NCBI GenBank assembly: GCA_012960035.1
Contig: DUBZ01000115.1
Coordinates: 1 to 64,000 of the forward strand
DNA from: Myxococcales bacterium
GTDB lineage: Bacteria; Myxococcota_A; UBA9160; UBA4427
Length of the DNA stretch: 64,000 bases
Reading direction: 5' to 3'
Below are positions 9,536-17,079 of this stretch, piece by piece (position 1 is the stretch's first letter; each line of letters opens with the position of its first letter). Under the pieces are notes generated by a model. It was not told where the DNA came from. It worked only from the letters and a program-made list of their open reading frames with translations, and made no database searches. Made by a program: the position numbers and the translations under genes.

Positions 9536-9553
9536 CCGAGAGTCCCTATCTTT

Positions 9554-10159
9554 TTATTCGACCGAATTCGCGTCAAAGTCCCATTCGTCCAGTTTCGGAG
9601 TCAGGGGATTGTCGAGCTGACGACTCTTGATCACCGCAAGGACACGATCACCCTGCTTCACAACTCGCGCGTGGCGCGTTGCGTTTGAACCCGCGACGGG
9701 TTTCATGCGGATGTGCTCGACGACAATAGGTTCCATGTCGTCCATTCCAAAACCAACCGGGATCTGCACTTCGGCTTGATTGCCACCGTTGCGTCCGCCG
9801 CTACCGACATTGACGTTGACGACGCGTTCTCCCGCGCCTGCGGCACCCATCTGCTCGCTGTCACCAACGCTGGTGCGGAGCACTTCAAGGCGCTCCATAA
9901 CACGTTCCTGGTGAGCCTTACCGTCCGACTTGGGGCCGGGGGTAAAGCGGTCGTAGGATTCCATCGACTTCAGGTTCGACTTCTTAGCCTCACCCTTGTA
10001 CTTCGCGGGAATCTGCTTTCGCTCGTTGGTGTAGGCAAACGTCCCGTCTTCGGTCTTCCAGCTGTACAGGGTCCCAGCCGATGCACTCGCTCCGAGTACA
10101 AAAACCAAACCCGCCGCGCCAAAGCGCGCTGCCCAATTACGATTGCTGCTCCATTTCAT
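9554..10159 (-). CDS. Exported DUF4124-type protein
   Basis: 201 residues with a signal peptide (ARFGAAGLVFVLGASASAG). The segment TLYSWKTEDGTFAYTNERKQIP right after cleavage is the DUF4124 pattern, a short beta-hairpin found at the N-terminus of many small periplasmic proteins. The middle is low-complexity (GSGGRNGGNQ) and the C-terminus has VVEHIRMKPV and RVVKQGDRVLAVIKSR, strand-like. Convergent with the preceding coiled-coil gene (19-base gap). On the other side it faces the tRNA promoter region. Function unknown; the domain assignment is moderately sure. Confidence 0.8.
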   Translation of the reverse strand: MKWSSNRNWAARFGAAGLVFVLGASASAGTLYSWKTEDGTFAYTNERKQIPAKYKGEAKKSNLKSMESYDRFTPGPKSDGKAHQERVMERLEVLRTSVGDSEQMGAAGAGERVVNVNVGSGGRNGGNQAEVQIPVGFGMDDMEPIVVEHIRMKPVAGSNATRHARVVKQGDRVLAVIKSRQLDNPLTPKLDEWDFDANSVE

Positions 10160-10268
10160 GAGATCAGCCTCCTATTCTGAATGTATGTGGCACAAAATGA
10201 AGAGAAAGATCAAGTTGCCGGTGCAACCACTCCGCAACCGATTTGACGAGAAGAAGCAGCTCTGCTCA

Positions 10269-10298
10269 TTGACAGGCACCCTAGCTATCGTTAATTAA
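10269..10298 (+). promoter_or_regulatory. Promoter of the initiator tRNA gene
   Basis: A perfect TTGACA at 10269-10274 is followed 15-17 bases later by an AT-rich block, TTAATTAA (10291-10298), in which GTTAAT or TAATTA can serve as -10. The tRNA starts 14 bases after it. Both the match and the spacing fit a housekeeping sigma promoter. Confidence 0.6.
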
Positions 10299-10311
10299 AC
10301 GGCGACTTTGT

Positions 10312-10388
<77 letters not shown>

Positions 10389-10399
10389 CCGAGTCGAGT

Positions 10400-10426
10400 C
10401 GCCCGGTTTCTTCATGAAGCCGGGCG
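10400..10426 (+). terminator. Hairpin after the tRNA, probable terminator
   Basis: Eleven-base arms CGCCCGGTTTC and GAAGCCGGGCG (one T-G wobble) enclose the loop TTCAT, 11 bases after the CCA end. No long T-run follows (GCTTGC), so termination efficiency is uncertain. Confidence 0.55.
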
Positions 10427-10470
10427 GCTTGCATTTGGAGGGGCCACTCGAAAAGGCCCTCTATACGGAA

Positions 10471-10570
10471 GCCTCGCTCGGGATCGGGTGCCACGGTCAT
10501 TCGACGGCCTCTAAGCAGCTCTTTCATCGCGTTGCGTATGCCAGCCCGGTCTCCTGCGAACGTTTCTTTC
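10471..10570. repeat. Direct repeat copy A (recombinase remnant)
   Basis: DNA beginning GCCTCGCTCGGGATCGGG and running about 100 bases is similar, by eye roughly 70 percent, to 14302-14400 in the same orientation. It encodes the shared recombinase tail. The pair bounds a 3.8-kb segment. Confidence 0.6.
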
Positions 10571-10740
10571 AGGTCCGTCACGCGATCGGCTACCAGCTGG
10601 CGCAGTCGCTTTGGTGAAATCTCGATCGGCGTCGATGTGTTGAGAAGCCGTTGATCAATTTCGCGCTTCTCCGATTCCAGCCGTGCAATGGCGCACGAAT
10701 ACACATCGAGATGGCCACGATCCAAACGGATGCTTCCCAT

Positions 10741-11046
10741 GGCGCGGACGGAATACCAGCCAGGTCGACATCATCGAGGCCTAGGAACGCGGCTCCCAAC
10801 TCCTCGCGCCCGGCTCGCGATTTGTAGAGCTTTCACCTGACAGCTGCTCAAGCTTTTCCTGCAGTCACCACGCAAATGTTCGACGAACGAAACCACCGAA
10901 AACCTCGGTGCGAACCAGAGAGCCCGATTGACACCAAGCACTTGCATCGCCGCTTGCAGCACCCTGCCGCCGCAATGCCTCTATATCGTCAACTCTGTTG
11001 AGCTCTTCCGCTTTTATGACCGCCTTGCAGTTGATACATTCAGATA
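10741..11046. other. Intergenic stretch without a recognised gene
   Basis: Between the recombinase remnant and the next gene. Frames here are short and have no family signal; part may be decayed recombinase sequence. No clear promoter is seen for the downstream gene. Confidence 0.4.
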
Positions 11047-13461
11047 ATGAATACTCCTGACTCGTTTGACCCATCGAGCGAACCGACCAGCCGCAAATAC
11101 CTTGCAGTCGCGATCGGCTTTGCCACCTGCGCGACTTTGCTGTTCGAAGTCGCCCTGACTAGGATCTTTTCGCTGATCTTCTGGTACCACTACGGTTTCG
11201 TCGTGATTAGTCTGACGTTGCTCGGCATCGGACTGTCAGGAATTTTCGTCTACCTCTATCCCGAGCGGTTCCCTCGCAGCGAATCCGCCGGGCGCGCGGC
11301 GACGGCATCGATTGCCTTCGCGATTGCAACTGTCGGATTCCTCGCTCTGTTCCACTGGCTAGTCTCGACCACTCCCTATGTGGGAACCAGCGAGCTTTTA
11401 ATCGTCTTCCTGATGACAGTGGTCCCGTTTTTCTTCGGAGGGCTCGCCATCGCGATTCCACTTTCGCGTTTCACCGAACGCATCGGAACGCTGTACGGAG
11501 CCGACTTGCTTGGCGCGGCAATCGGAGCGGGCCTTGTGATTCCGTTGCTCGCACTATTTGGTGGTCACCAAACGTTGCTGGTAGCCGCGTGTATCGCGGC
11601 CGGAGCCGCGATCCTATTCGCGCGAGCCCAGCAAGATCGCACCGCCGCGATCCGCGGCACAGTTGCCCTCGCGATCTGTCTTACCACTTGGCTCGTCGCG
11701 GCTTCGACCGACGCATTCCAAATTCGTTACTCGAAGAATCAGGAAGAAAAGAATGTTGTTTACGAGAGATGGAACTCTTTCTCTCGCGTTGCCGTCCTCG
11801 AAACGGACTTGCGGCGAGGAGGCTGGAACCTGAGCCCCAAGGCCCCACCAGGGGGGATCGACCAGCGCAAGATCATGATCGACGGCGGCGCGATGACACC
11901 ACTGCTCGCCTTCAAAGGCGACTTCGATGCCCTCGAACTGCTTCGCTACGACGTCTCGTCCCTTGGCTACCAGATCCGCCCGCAGAACAAGGTGGTGATC
12001 ATCGGGGCCGGAGGCGGAAGGGACATCCTCACCGCGCGAAGCTTCGGTGTGGAAAACATTCACGCCGTCGAAATCAATCCCATCATCGTCGACTACGTGC
12101 GGAACCATTGCGCGCCGTTTTGCGAGTCTGCGTATGACCTTCCGGGTGTGACTCACAGCGTTATGGATGGCCGCAGTTACCTCGCGACCGCCACGGAGAA
12201 ATTTGACCACGTCCAACTATCGGCCGTCGATACGGTTGCAGCATCCGCAGCAGGAGCACTCGCGCTCGTTGAACAGAGCCTCTACACGAAGGAGGCGTTC
12301 CTCGATTACTTCGATCACCTCACCGACGACGGACTCGTCTCGATTACGCGACCGTTCAACACCGAAGACGTCGGAGAAACGTTGCGCATGGCCGACATCG
12401 TGCGCGCAGCGTGGGGCGAGCGGGGCATTCAAGATCCAGCGCAACACTTCGTCATGCTGGGACGGCGAGAGGCAACAGAGTCGAAATGGGGGTTGTTGCT
12501 GGTTTCGAAACGACCGTTCGACGCGACCGATCTCGGCACGATCGAGCGGCTCGTCGACGACCTCGACTTCCGTTTACTCTACGCACCCGGCCGCTCGGAC
12601 AACCTTCCCGGAATTCTTCAGATCCTTGGCCCAAATCGTGATTCGTTCCTAGACGACTTCGAGCAGAACGTCGCCGCAACGACCGACGACAAGCCGTTCT
12701 TTTTCTACTTTCGAAAGCCAGGCACTGCCTTGCTTCGCGCTATTTCGATCGGCAGCGAGTTTGAGAGACAGGCAGTGGTCGTTCAGGACATTCTATTGAA
12801 GTTGCTGTTTTTCATCTTCGGCTTGACGTTCCTCACCGCGTTCGGAATCCCGATGGCACTAGGTCGATTGCGCTTACGCGAGGCGCGAGGTTCGGGCGTC
12901 ACATTGACCTATTTCGCTGGGATCGGTCTTGGCTTCATGTTGACGGAGATCGCACTCCTGCAGCGATTCACGCTCCTGCTTGGTCGCCCTGTATATGCGT
13001 TTGCGGTGATCCTCGGCACCATGCTCGTGTTCGGCGGCATCGGCAGTTTCTTGAGCCATCGAGTCGGCTCCGAGGGACTCCGGCGCTTCAACCAGATTGG
13101 ACTCTTGGCGATCCTTGCTGGAATTGCGATCCATGCCTGGCTCATGCCATTCGTCTTGAGCAGCGCGATGCACTGGGACCTCGGGCTCAGGCTTGGTCTC
13201 ACGGTGCTGACGATCGCCCCTCTCGCAACAGCGATGGGAATCGCATTGCCCAGCGGAATGCGGCTCATCGAGCGCAGTTCTCCGCAGGTGCTTGCTTGGG
13301 CGTGGGGAGTGAATGGCAGCATGTCGGTTCTGGGAACCGTGAGCGCCATGGCGATATCGGTGTTCTTTGGGATCACGTCGGCACTGATTGTCGCGATGTT
13401 CGCCTATGGCCTCTCATTACTCACACCGTGGAAACTCGCAGACCAGCCATCCTCACAGTGA
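11047..13461 (+). CDS. Polytopic membrane protein with spermidine-synthase-like domain
   Basis: 804 residues in three parts. Residues 17-225 hold about six to seven membrane segments (ATLLFEVALTRIFSLIFWYH is typical of this family). Residues 230-560 are a class-I SAM-dependent methyltransferase-like fold related to spermidine synthase: VVIIGAGGGRDIL at about 316-328, then AVEINP with the ribose-binding acidic residue, and QLSAVDTVAA where polyamine synthases have their catalytic Asp. Residues 575-795 are a second bundle of about six membrane segments. Such fusions are widespread in Proteobacteria and are annotated as SpeE-like membrane proteins; the substrate is unknown. It lies inside the tRNA-linked island and stands alone on its strand. 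Confidence 0.88.
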   Translation: MNTPDSFDPSSEPTSRKYLAVAIGFATCATLLFEVALTRIFSLIFWYHYGFVVISLTLLGIGLSGIFVYLYPERFPRSESAGRAATASIAFAIATVGFLALFHWLVSTTPYVGTSELLIVFLMTVVPFFFGGLAIAIPLSRFTERIGTLYGADLLGAAIGAGLVIPLLALFGGHQTLLVAACIAAGAAILFARAQQDRTAAIRGTVALAICLTTWLVAASTDAFQIRYSKNQEEKNVVYERWNSFSRVAVLETDLRRGGWNLSPKAPPGGIDQRKIMIDGGAMTPLLAFKGDFDALELLRYDVSSLGYQIRPQNKVVIIGAGGGRDILTARSFGVENIHAVEINPIIVDYVRNHCAPFCESAYDLPGVTHSVMDGRSYLATATEKFDHVQLSAVDTVAASAAGALALVEQSLYTKEAFLDYFDHLTDDGLVSITRPFNTEDVGETLRMADIVRAAWGERGIQDPAQHFVMLGRREATESKWGLLLVSKRPFDATDLGTIERLVDDLDFRLLYAPGRSDNLPGILQILGPNRDSFLDDFEQNVAATTDDKPFFFYFRKPGTALLRAISIGSEFERQAVVVQDILLKLLFFIFGLTFLTAFGIPMALGRLRLREARGSGVTLTYFAGIGLGFMLTEIALLQRFTLLLGRPVYAFAVILGTMLVFGGIGSFLSHRVGSEGLRRFNQIGLLAILAGIAIHAWLMPFVLSSAMHWDLGLRLGLTVLTIAPLATAMGIALPSGMRLIERSSPQVLAWAWGVNGSMSVLGTVSAMAISVFFGITSALIVAMFAYGLSLLTPWKLADQPSSQ

Positions 13462-13544
13462 GCGCCGAGGCCAACTAGGCTTTTGAAGCCTCTTTCGCCG
13501 ATCAAGTGACAAACCGCAGGCGGACCCGAATCGTCGCCCCCGCT

Positions 13545-13566
13545 GACTCGACTCGGTCGTAGCGGG
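13545..13566 (-). repeat. Inverted copy of the tRNA-fMet 3' end plus flank
   Basis: These 22 bases match the reverse complement of 10379-10400 at 21 positions. The match covers the last 10 bases of the tRNA (one change inside the CCA) and 12 bases downstream. It looks like an attachment-site relic, but its orientation is opposite to that of the tRNA. Confidence 0.55.
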
Positions 13567-13588
13567 TCCTCGCTACCAATAGACCAAA

Positions 13589-13614
13589 CCCTCGGAATCT
13601 GCGGATTCCGGGGG
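13589..13614. terminator. Strong hairpin between convergent genes, probable terminator
   Basis: Arms CCCTCGGAATC and GATTCCGGGGG pair over 11 bases (one T-G wobble) around the loop TGCG, followed by CTTTAT. It lies 128 bases after the stop of the membrane protein gene and 120 bases before the stop of the convergent lipoprotein gene, so it could serve both. Confidence 0.55.
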
Positions 13615-13734
13615 CTTTATGGTTTCGGGGGCCAATTGGATGAGAGCGGCGGCGGCGCTGAACTGGATTTGAATTCAGTTGATCCCCACGACGTCGTGGG
13701 GCGCTCAACCTCGCTGACACGCATTGCGTCTCGT

Positions 13735-14145
13735 CTATTCGTTCTCGCGCGGATCGAGTCGATAGATGTAGCGACTTTCGGAAAATTCTTCGAGTTGCCC
13801 CGGGCTGCCGACCAGAACCGCCGTTCGTAGATAGACCTTCGTGCCAAAACGAATCTTGACTTGCGGGTCTGCGCGAATGTAATCGCGCCATCGTCGACCT
13901 TCTGCGGGATCGATATAGAGCATTCCGTCCTTCACGATGTATTCGACAAGCACGGAATATGGGTCTGCCGGACGCGTCTCGAGTTCAACAAAGCGCTCCG
14001 TGACAAACGACCAATCTGTGACCGGTTTCGTTTCGACCTCCCCCTCGAGCCTGCCGCCCGGGATGAAGAACAGCGGCCCCCCGCAAGCGGGCAGCGTCAA
14101 CACGGCGAGGACAACGATAAGTAGTTTCAGCTGAATCTTTTTCAT
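13735..14145 (-). CDS. Putative lipoprotein with a split-barrel-like fold
   Basis: 136 residues. The signal peptide ends at TLPACGG, a lipobox. The mature part reads VEYIVKDGMLYIDPAEGRRW, then QVKIRFGTKVYLRTAVLV, a strand pattern reminiscent of flavin-reductase or pyridoxamine-oxidase split barrels (substrate strand, basic loop, RFGTKVYLR). That resemblance is weak and no flavin-binding motif can be confirmed. A good Shine-Dalgarno (GGAGG) stands six bases before the ATG at 14145. The gene lies within the island bounded by the two recombinase remnants. Confidence 0.75.
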   Translation of the reverse strand: MKKIQLKLLIVVLAVLTLPACGGPLFFIPGGRLEGEVETKPVTDWSFVTERFVELETRPADPYSVLVEYIVKDGMLYIDPAEGRRWRDYIRADPQVKIRFGTKVYLRTAVLVGSPGQLEEFSESRYIYRLDPRENE

Positions 14146-14247
14146 TGCGGCCTCCTGATTGATCTATTGAGAGTTTGCTGTTTTGTAACGTCGAGGATCT
14201 CAATCACTCGAATATCACGGACAAAGAGGTGCGCTCCGAGTCCAAGC

Positions 14248-14451
14248 CTAATCGAATCGTTCCGCGACAGCCTCCTGAGACCCATTCCCTAACAAGCCGA
14301 AGCCTCGCTCGGAATCGGGATGCACGGTCATCCTTCGGCCTCTGAGCATTTCTTTCAGTGCGTTCCGAATTCCAGTGGGGTCACCACTAAACGTCGTGTC
14401 CAGGCCCGATACCCGACCGGTGAGCAGTGGGTATCGAACTTCCGGATCCAA
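14248..14451 (-). pseudogene. Second remnant of a serine recombinase C-terminus
   Basis: The frame contains TGIRNALKEMLRGRRMTV followed by HPDSERGFGLLGNGSQ, clearly homologous to the fragment at 10345-10740 (AGIRNAMKELLRGRRMTV, PDPERGFRIEG). Nothing of the catalytic domain is present on either side. It ends in the intergenic space before Hsp20. Decayed copy. Confidence 0.6.
14302..14400. repeat. Direct repeat copy B (recombinase remnant)
   Basis: Begins GCCTCGCTCGGAATCGGG and parallels 10471-10570 in the same orientation with scattered substitutions, so the two copies are old rather than recent duplicates. Confidence 0.6.
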
Positions 14452-14511
14452 TCAGACTCGGGGCGCGGGTACCGGCGACCCTGGGCATTCGCGCCCAGGG
14501 TCGGTACCTGG

Positions 14512-14970
14512 TCAGTCTTGAATCGCAACCACTTTGGGCATCTTCTCTTCTTGCTTCTTCAGGCTCACCGTAAGGACGCCGTCTCGAAGGCTCGCATCGA
14601 TGTCACCCGACGTGTCGGCGGGCATCCGAAACTTCCGCGCAAACTCGCCATAGACTCGTTCGAAATAGTGAAGCTTCCCCTCCCCGTCTTCGTGCTCGTC
14701 CCGCTTTTCGCCTTTGATCGACAGCACGCTGTCGTGGCATTCGATGGAAACGTCTTCCTTCTTCACGCCTGCAATTTCCACCGTCACCACGTATCTGTCG
14801 TCGTCTTCACGAAGGCTTACAGCAGGCGACCAGGTGGCGGCGCGCACGCGCGTACTTTGATCGTTGGACTGGCGCGTACGAACGGGCGCCCGAAAGAAAG
14901 CACGAAATGGATCCGCCTCACTCCAGAAGGTTCGCTCCACGCCCGCGATTTGGTTTATCGATGTCATCAT
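14512..14970 (-). CDS. Small heat-shock protein, Hsp20/alpha-crystallin family
   Basis: 152 residues (151 if translation begins at the second ATG). An ATP-independent holdase chaperone that keeps unfolding proteins soluble as large oligomers. The alpha-crystallin domain spans about residues 45-148: WSPAVSLREDDDRYVVTVEI, GVKKEDVSIECHDSVLSIKG, ARKFRMPADTSGDIDASL and the signature GVLTVSLKK. Two ATGs are adjacent; AGGAG lies three bases before the first and six before the second, so the second may be used. It is divergent from the selenoprotein gene, with 345 bases between, which include a perfect 10-base inverted repeat. Confidence 0.95.
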   Translation of the reverse strand: MMTSINQIAGVERTFWSEADPFRAFFRAPVRTRQSNDQSTRVRAATWSPAVSLREDDDRYVVTVEIAGVKKEDVSIECHDSVLSIKGEKRDEHEDGEGKLHYFERVYGEFARKFRMPADTSGDIDASLRDGVLTVSLKKQEEKMPKVVAIQD

Positions 14971-15034
14971 GCACTCCTCTCATATTGCACAGCAGACACA
15001 CCGGTCCCCCGGGTGTTCATACGCTGCGCGGCTG

Positions 15035-15072
15035 GCCCGTCGACCGGTGATGTTCTGCTTTCGTCGACGGGC
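15035..15072. repeat. Perfect 10-base inverted repeat between hsp20 and the selenoprotein gene
   Basis: Arms GCCCGTCGAC (15035-15044) and GTCGACGGGC (15063-15072) flank an 18-base spacer. There is no T-run, so it is not a clear terminator. It sits about 65 bases upstream of the hsp20 start on the minus strand, where an operator or a structured leader could act. The rest of the 14971-15315 gap shows nothing definite. Confidence 0.5.
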
Positions 15073-15315
15073 GGTTCAATCGCTTGACTGGGATCCTGAA
15101 CACGACGGATCGCAACGCAAGTGGATCGGCGCACTTAATTCGAATTTCGTATTCGCTGATGTACGCGGCGCACACCGCACGCAAAGACATTCGCAATGAT
15201 GCGGCGCCCCACTTGACGTCATCGAGAACGCGACGACGATCCCACGCACCCGGCCTTTACCGCATCTCCGCATCCTGTACACGACCGTGTATTGTCTTGC
15301 AGGGAGGCTCATTGC

Positions 15316-16398
15316 TTGAATACCGGATACGAAACCGTGGTCGACCCGACCACCATCATTTGGACCGCGGTGGCGATCATCATTCATGTTGCCGTCGTCG
15401 CGTCTCAGTTAGGGCTCAGCCTTTTCCTGGTTGCGACCGGGCTTCACAATATTTTTGCACCGAAGCTCGACAGCGCTTGGAGTCGAAGACTTGGCGCCGT
15501 GACCCTCGTTGAATCAGCCACCGCCAAAGTCGGTGCCGCGCGGGTGGGTCTAGGAGCCGCCCTTCTCTTGCCGCTAGTTCTGGAGATGCACTTCGCCACT
15601 TCTTTCACTGCGTGCATCGCGACACTTGGGCTTCTGAGCTTTCTTGAGCGCGGCATCCCTGACGAAGTGAAGCCACAAGGTCATTACGTCCGACGGCTTG
15701 CCACGGTGTCTGCACTCTTTCTTGGCCTCTTCATGATCTGGGAGGGCGAAGACGGGCTCGACCTCGGCGTGGAGATCCTTGCCAATGCGCAGAGCTGGCG
15801 CGTACACGAACTCGACTGGCAACTCGAGAACGACCTCGAAGCCCCTAAGGTCGGGGAACTTGCGCCGAACTTCGAGCTTCAAGATCCGAGCGGAGAAGCG
15901 GTCTTTCGCCTCGCGGACTTTCGGGGCGATCGTCCAGTTGCCCTCATTTTCGGGAGCTATACCTGACCCCCCTTCAGCCAAGGGACCGTGCGTCTCAAAG
16001 AGATCTACCAGAAGTACCGAGATCAGGTTGAGTTCGTCGTCGTCTATGTGAAAGAAGCGCACCCGAGCGACAAGTGGTGGCTGGGTCGATCGCGAACCCA
16101 GACCGTTCTGCATTCGTTCTCCGGGAACCCAGCACGACTCGACGTCCCCGAGCCCGTCACTCTCGAACAGCGACGCAAAGTTGCGGCTAGCTGCCAGGCC
16201 AACCTATTCGACGGAGTCGTGCCTCTATACGTAGATGCCATGGACAACAAAGTGAGTGCCCGATACGCCGCAAAGCCGACGCGCATTTACTTTATCGGGG
16301 TCGACGGGAAAGTGGTTTACAACCCGGGCATCGGGCCATTCGGCTTCAACCCAGACCACCTCGAACGCGTCGCCGAAGATTATCTGTCTCGCGGCTAA
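15316..16398 (+). CDS. Iodothyronine-deiodinase-like membrane selenoprotein (Sec at TGA 15964-15966)
   Basis: Translated with the in-frame TGA as selenocysteine this is one 360-residue protein with Sec217. The join reads FGSYT-Sec-PPF, the active-site signature of deiodinases, and the frame continues without shift into VEFVVVYVKEAHPSDKWW (with the conserved EAHPSD His), then VPLYVDAMDN, PTRIYFIGVDGKVVY and GIGPFGFN, all family motifs downstream of Sec. A redoxin-like lead-in (APNFELQDPSGEAVFRLADF) precedes it. The N-terminal 145 residues hold about four membrane segments (around 13-45, 73-92, 95-110, 128-142), so the thioredoxin-fold domain is membrane-anchored. Start: TTG 15316 behind AGGGAGG (eight-base spacing). 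Family knowledge: bacterial relatives often have Cys here; physiological substrate unknown. A plain reading would end at 15966 and find a second ORF from 15988. SelA, SelB and tRNA-Sec are not in the window. Confidence 0.85.
15982..15996 (+). promoter_or_regulatory. Candidate bacterial SECIS hairpin
   Basis: Fifteen bases after the TGA, GGGAC pairs with GTCTC (five pairs, one G-T) around the loop CGTGC, placing a loop G 22 bases downstream of the codon. This spacing and a G in the first two loop positions fit the general rules for bacterial SECIS elements as known from E. coli fdhF. A competing fold, CCCTT/AAGGG at 15970-15984, also exists. Confidence 0.5.
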
Positions 16399-16404
16399 CC
16401 GAGG

Positions 16405-16590
16405 CTAGTCTGTATAAAGCGTGATAAAGAACTTCTCGACGATCGTTCCCAGAAACGAAAACGTCGCCATCAGCATCACAAAAGCGAGTGTGAACACCAC
16501 CACGCGCACGACCCAAATTCGCCAGCGTGACTGGGGTGGGCCAAATGGGCTTTCGGTTGAAGCTTCCGTGTGATTGGTTTCGTGTGACAT
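16405..16590 (-). CDS. Small single-span membrane protein
   Basis: 61 residues from the ATG at 16590 (MSHETNHTEAS). A polar N-terminal third is followed by one long hydrophobic segment (VVRVVVFTLAFVMLMATFSFL, split here as about residues 27-47) and a short tail. The upstream in-frame start at 16635 would add an unlikely Arg-rich leader. Convergent with the selenoprotein gene, six bases between stops. No family recognised; the coding call rests on composition and position. Confidence 0.5.
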   Translation of the reverse strand: MSHETNHTEASTESPFGPPQSRWRIWVVRVVVFTLAFVMLMATFSFLGTIVEKFFITLYTD

Positions 16591-16752
16591 CAGTGCCGTT
16601 CCAGTTCGTGGGCTTGCTCGCGGGAATGATCGCAAATTTTGTTGAAGTTCAAATTCATTCGAGTTGACCGGCGTCTGACGCGCGAACTGCAGTCAATGCG
16701 CCAAGCGCGAGTTGCCCCAGCGCACCATTCTTTCGCCTTGGAGGAATTCAAC

Positions 16753-16812
16753 ATGTGTCATTTTCACGACGACACGAGACCTAATTTCGAATCGAAAAGA
16801 CAAACCCCGTAA
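16753..16812 (+). CDS. Candidate 19-residue small ORF
   Basis: A perfect GGAGG (16740-16744) stands eight bases before ATG 16753, which opens a short frame MCHFHDDTRPNFESKRQTP ending at TAA 16810. Cys-His-Phe-His at the start is unusual. It may be a small metal-binding peptide or a leader, or chance. It lies in the 490-base gap before the MscS gene; the rest of that gap shows only the promoter listed next. Confidence 0.25.
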   Translation: MCHFHDDTRPNFESKRQTP

Positions 16813-16956
16813 ACCACAGTCGCGTGACAGCTTCGTATCGAATTCCCTGCAAGAATTCGACGATCGACATTGTGCCCGATGAAATCATCGCGGCAAGTCG
16901 CACTGACTGAGTTTTACCTGTGCACGCAGATTGTATTTCATGAGACGCCTCAGTGC

Positions 16957-16986
16957 TTGACAAGGCTCTTCCCAACGAACGACAAT
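16957..16986 (+). promoter_or_regulatory. Probable promoter of the MscS gene
   Basis: TTGACA at 16957-16962, 18 bases, then GACAAT (four of six to TATAAT) at 16981-16986. It lies 93 bases upstream of the start codon of the channel gene. Confidence 0.45.
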
Positions 16987-17079
16987 ACATCCCTCCCGAA
17001 ACCCGAGTGCGAATCGTAATCTCGATCACACATCCCAATATTTATTAGAGACGTACGCGTCTTCATCTTGGAGAGTTCC

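Noticed and set aside
13502..13891. 129-codon minus-strand ORF in the island
   Set aside because: It overlaps the end of the lipoprotein gene and an att-like repeat; Arg-rich text with no recognisable domain.
15988..16398. Separate ORF starting at GTG 15988
   Set aside because: It is in frame with the TGA and contains only the second half of a deiodinase fold with no ribosome site; it is the C-terminal part of the selenoprotein.
16924..17038. Minus-strand ORF in the gap before MscS
   Set aside because: Short frame without ribosome site or protein-like composition; the promoter of the channel gene lies there.
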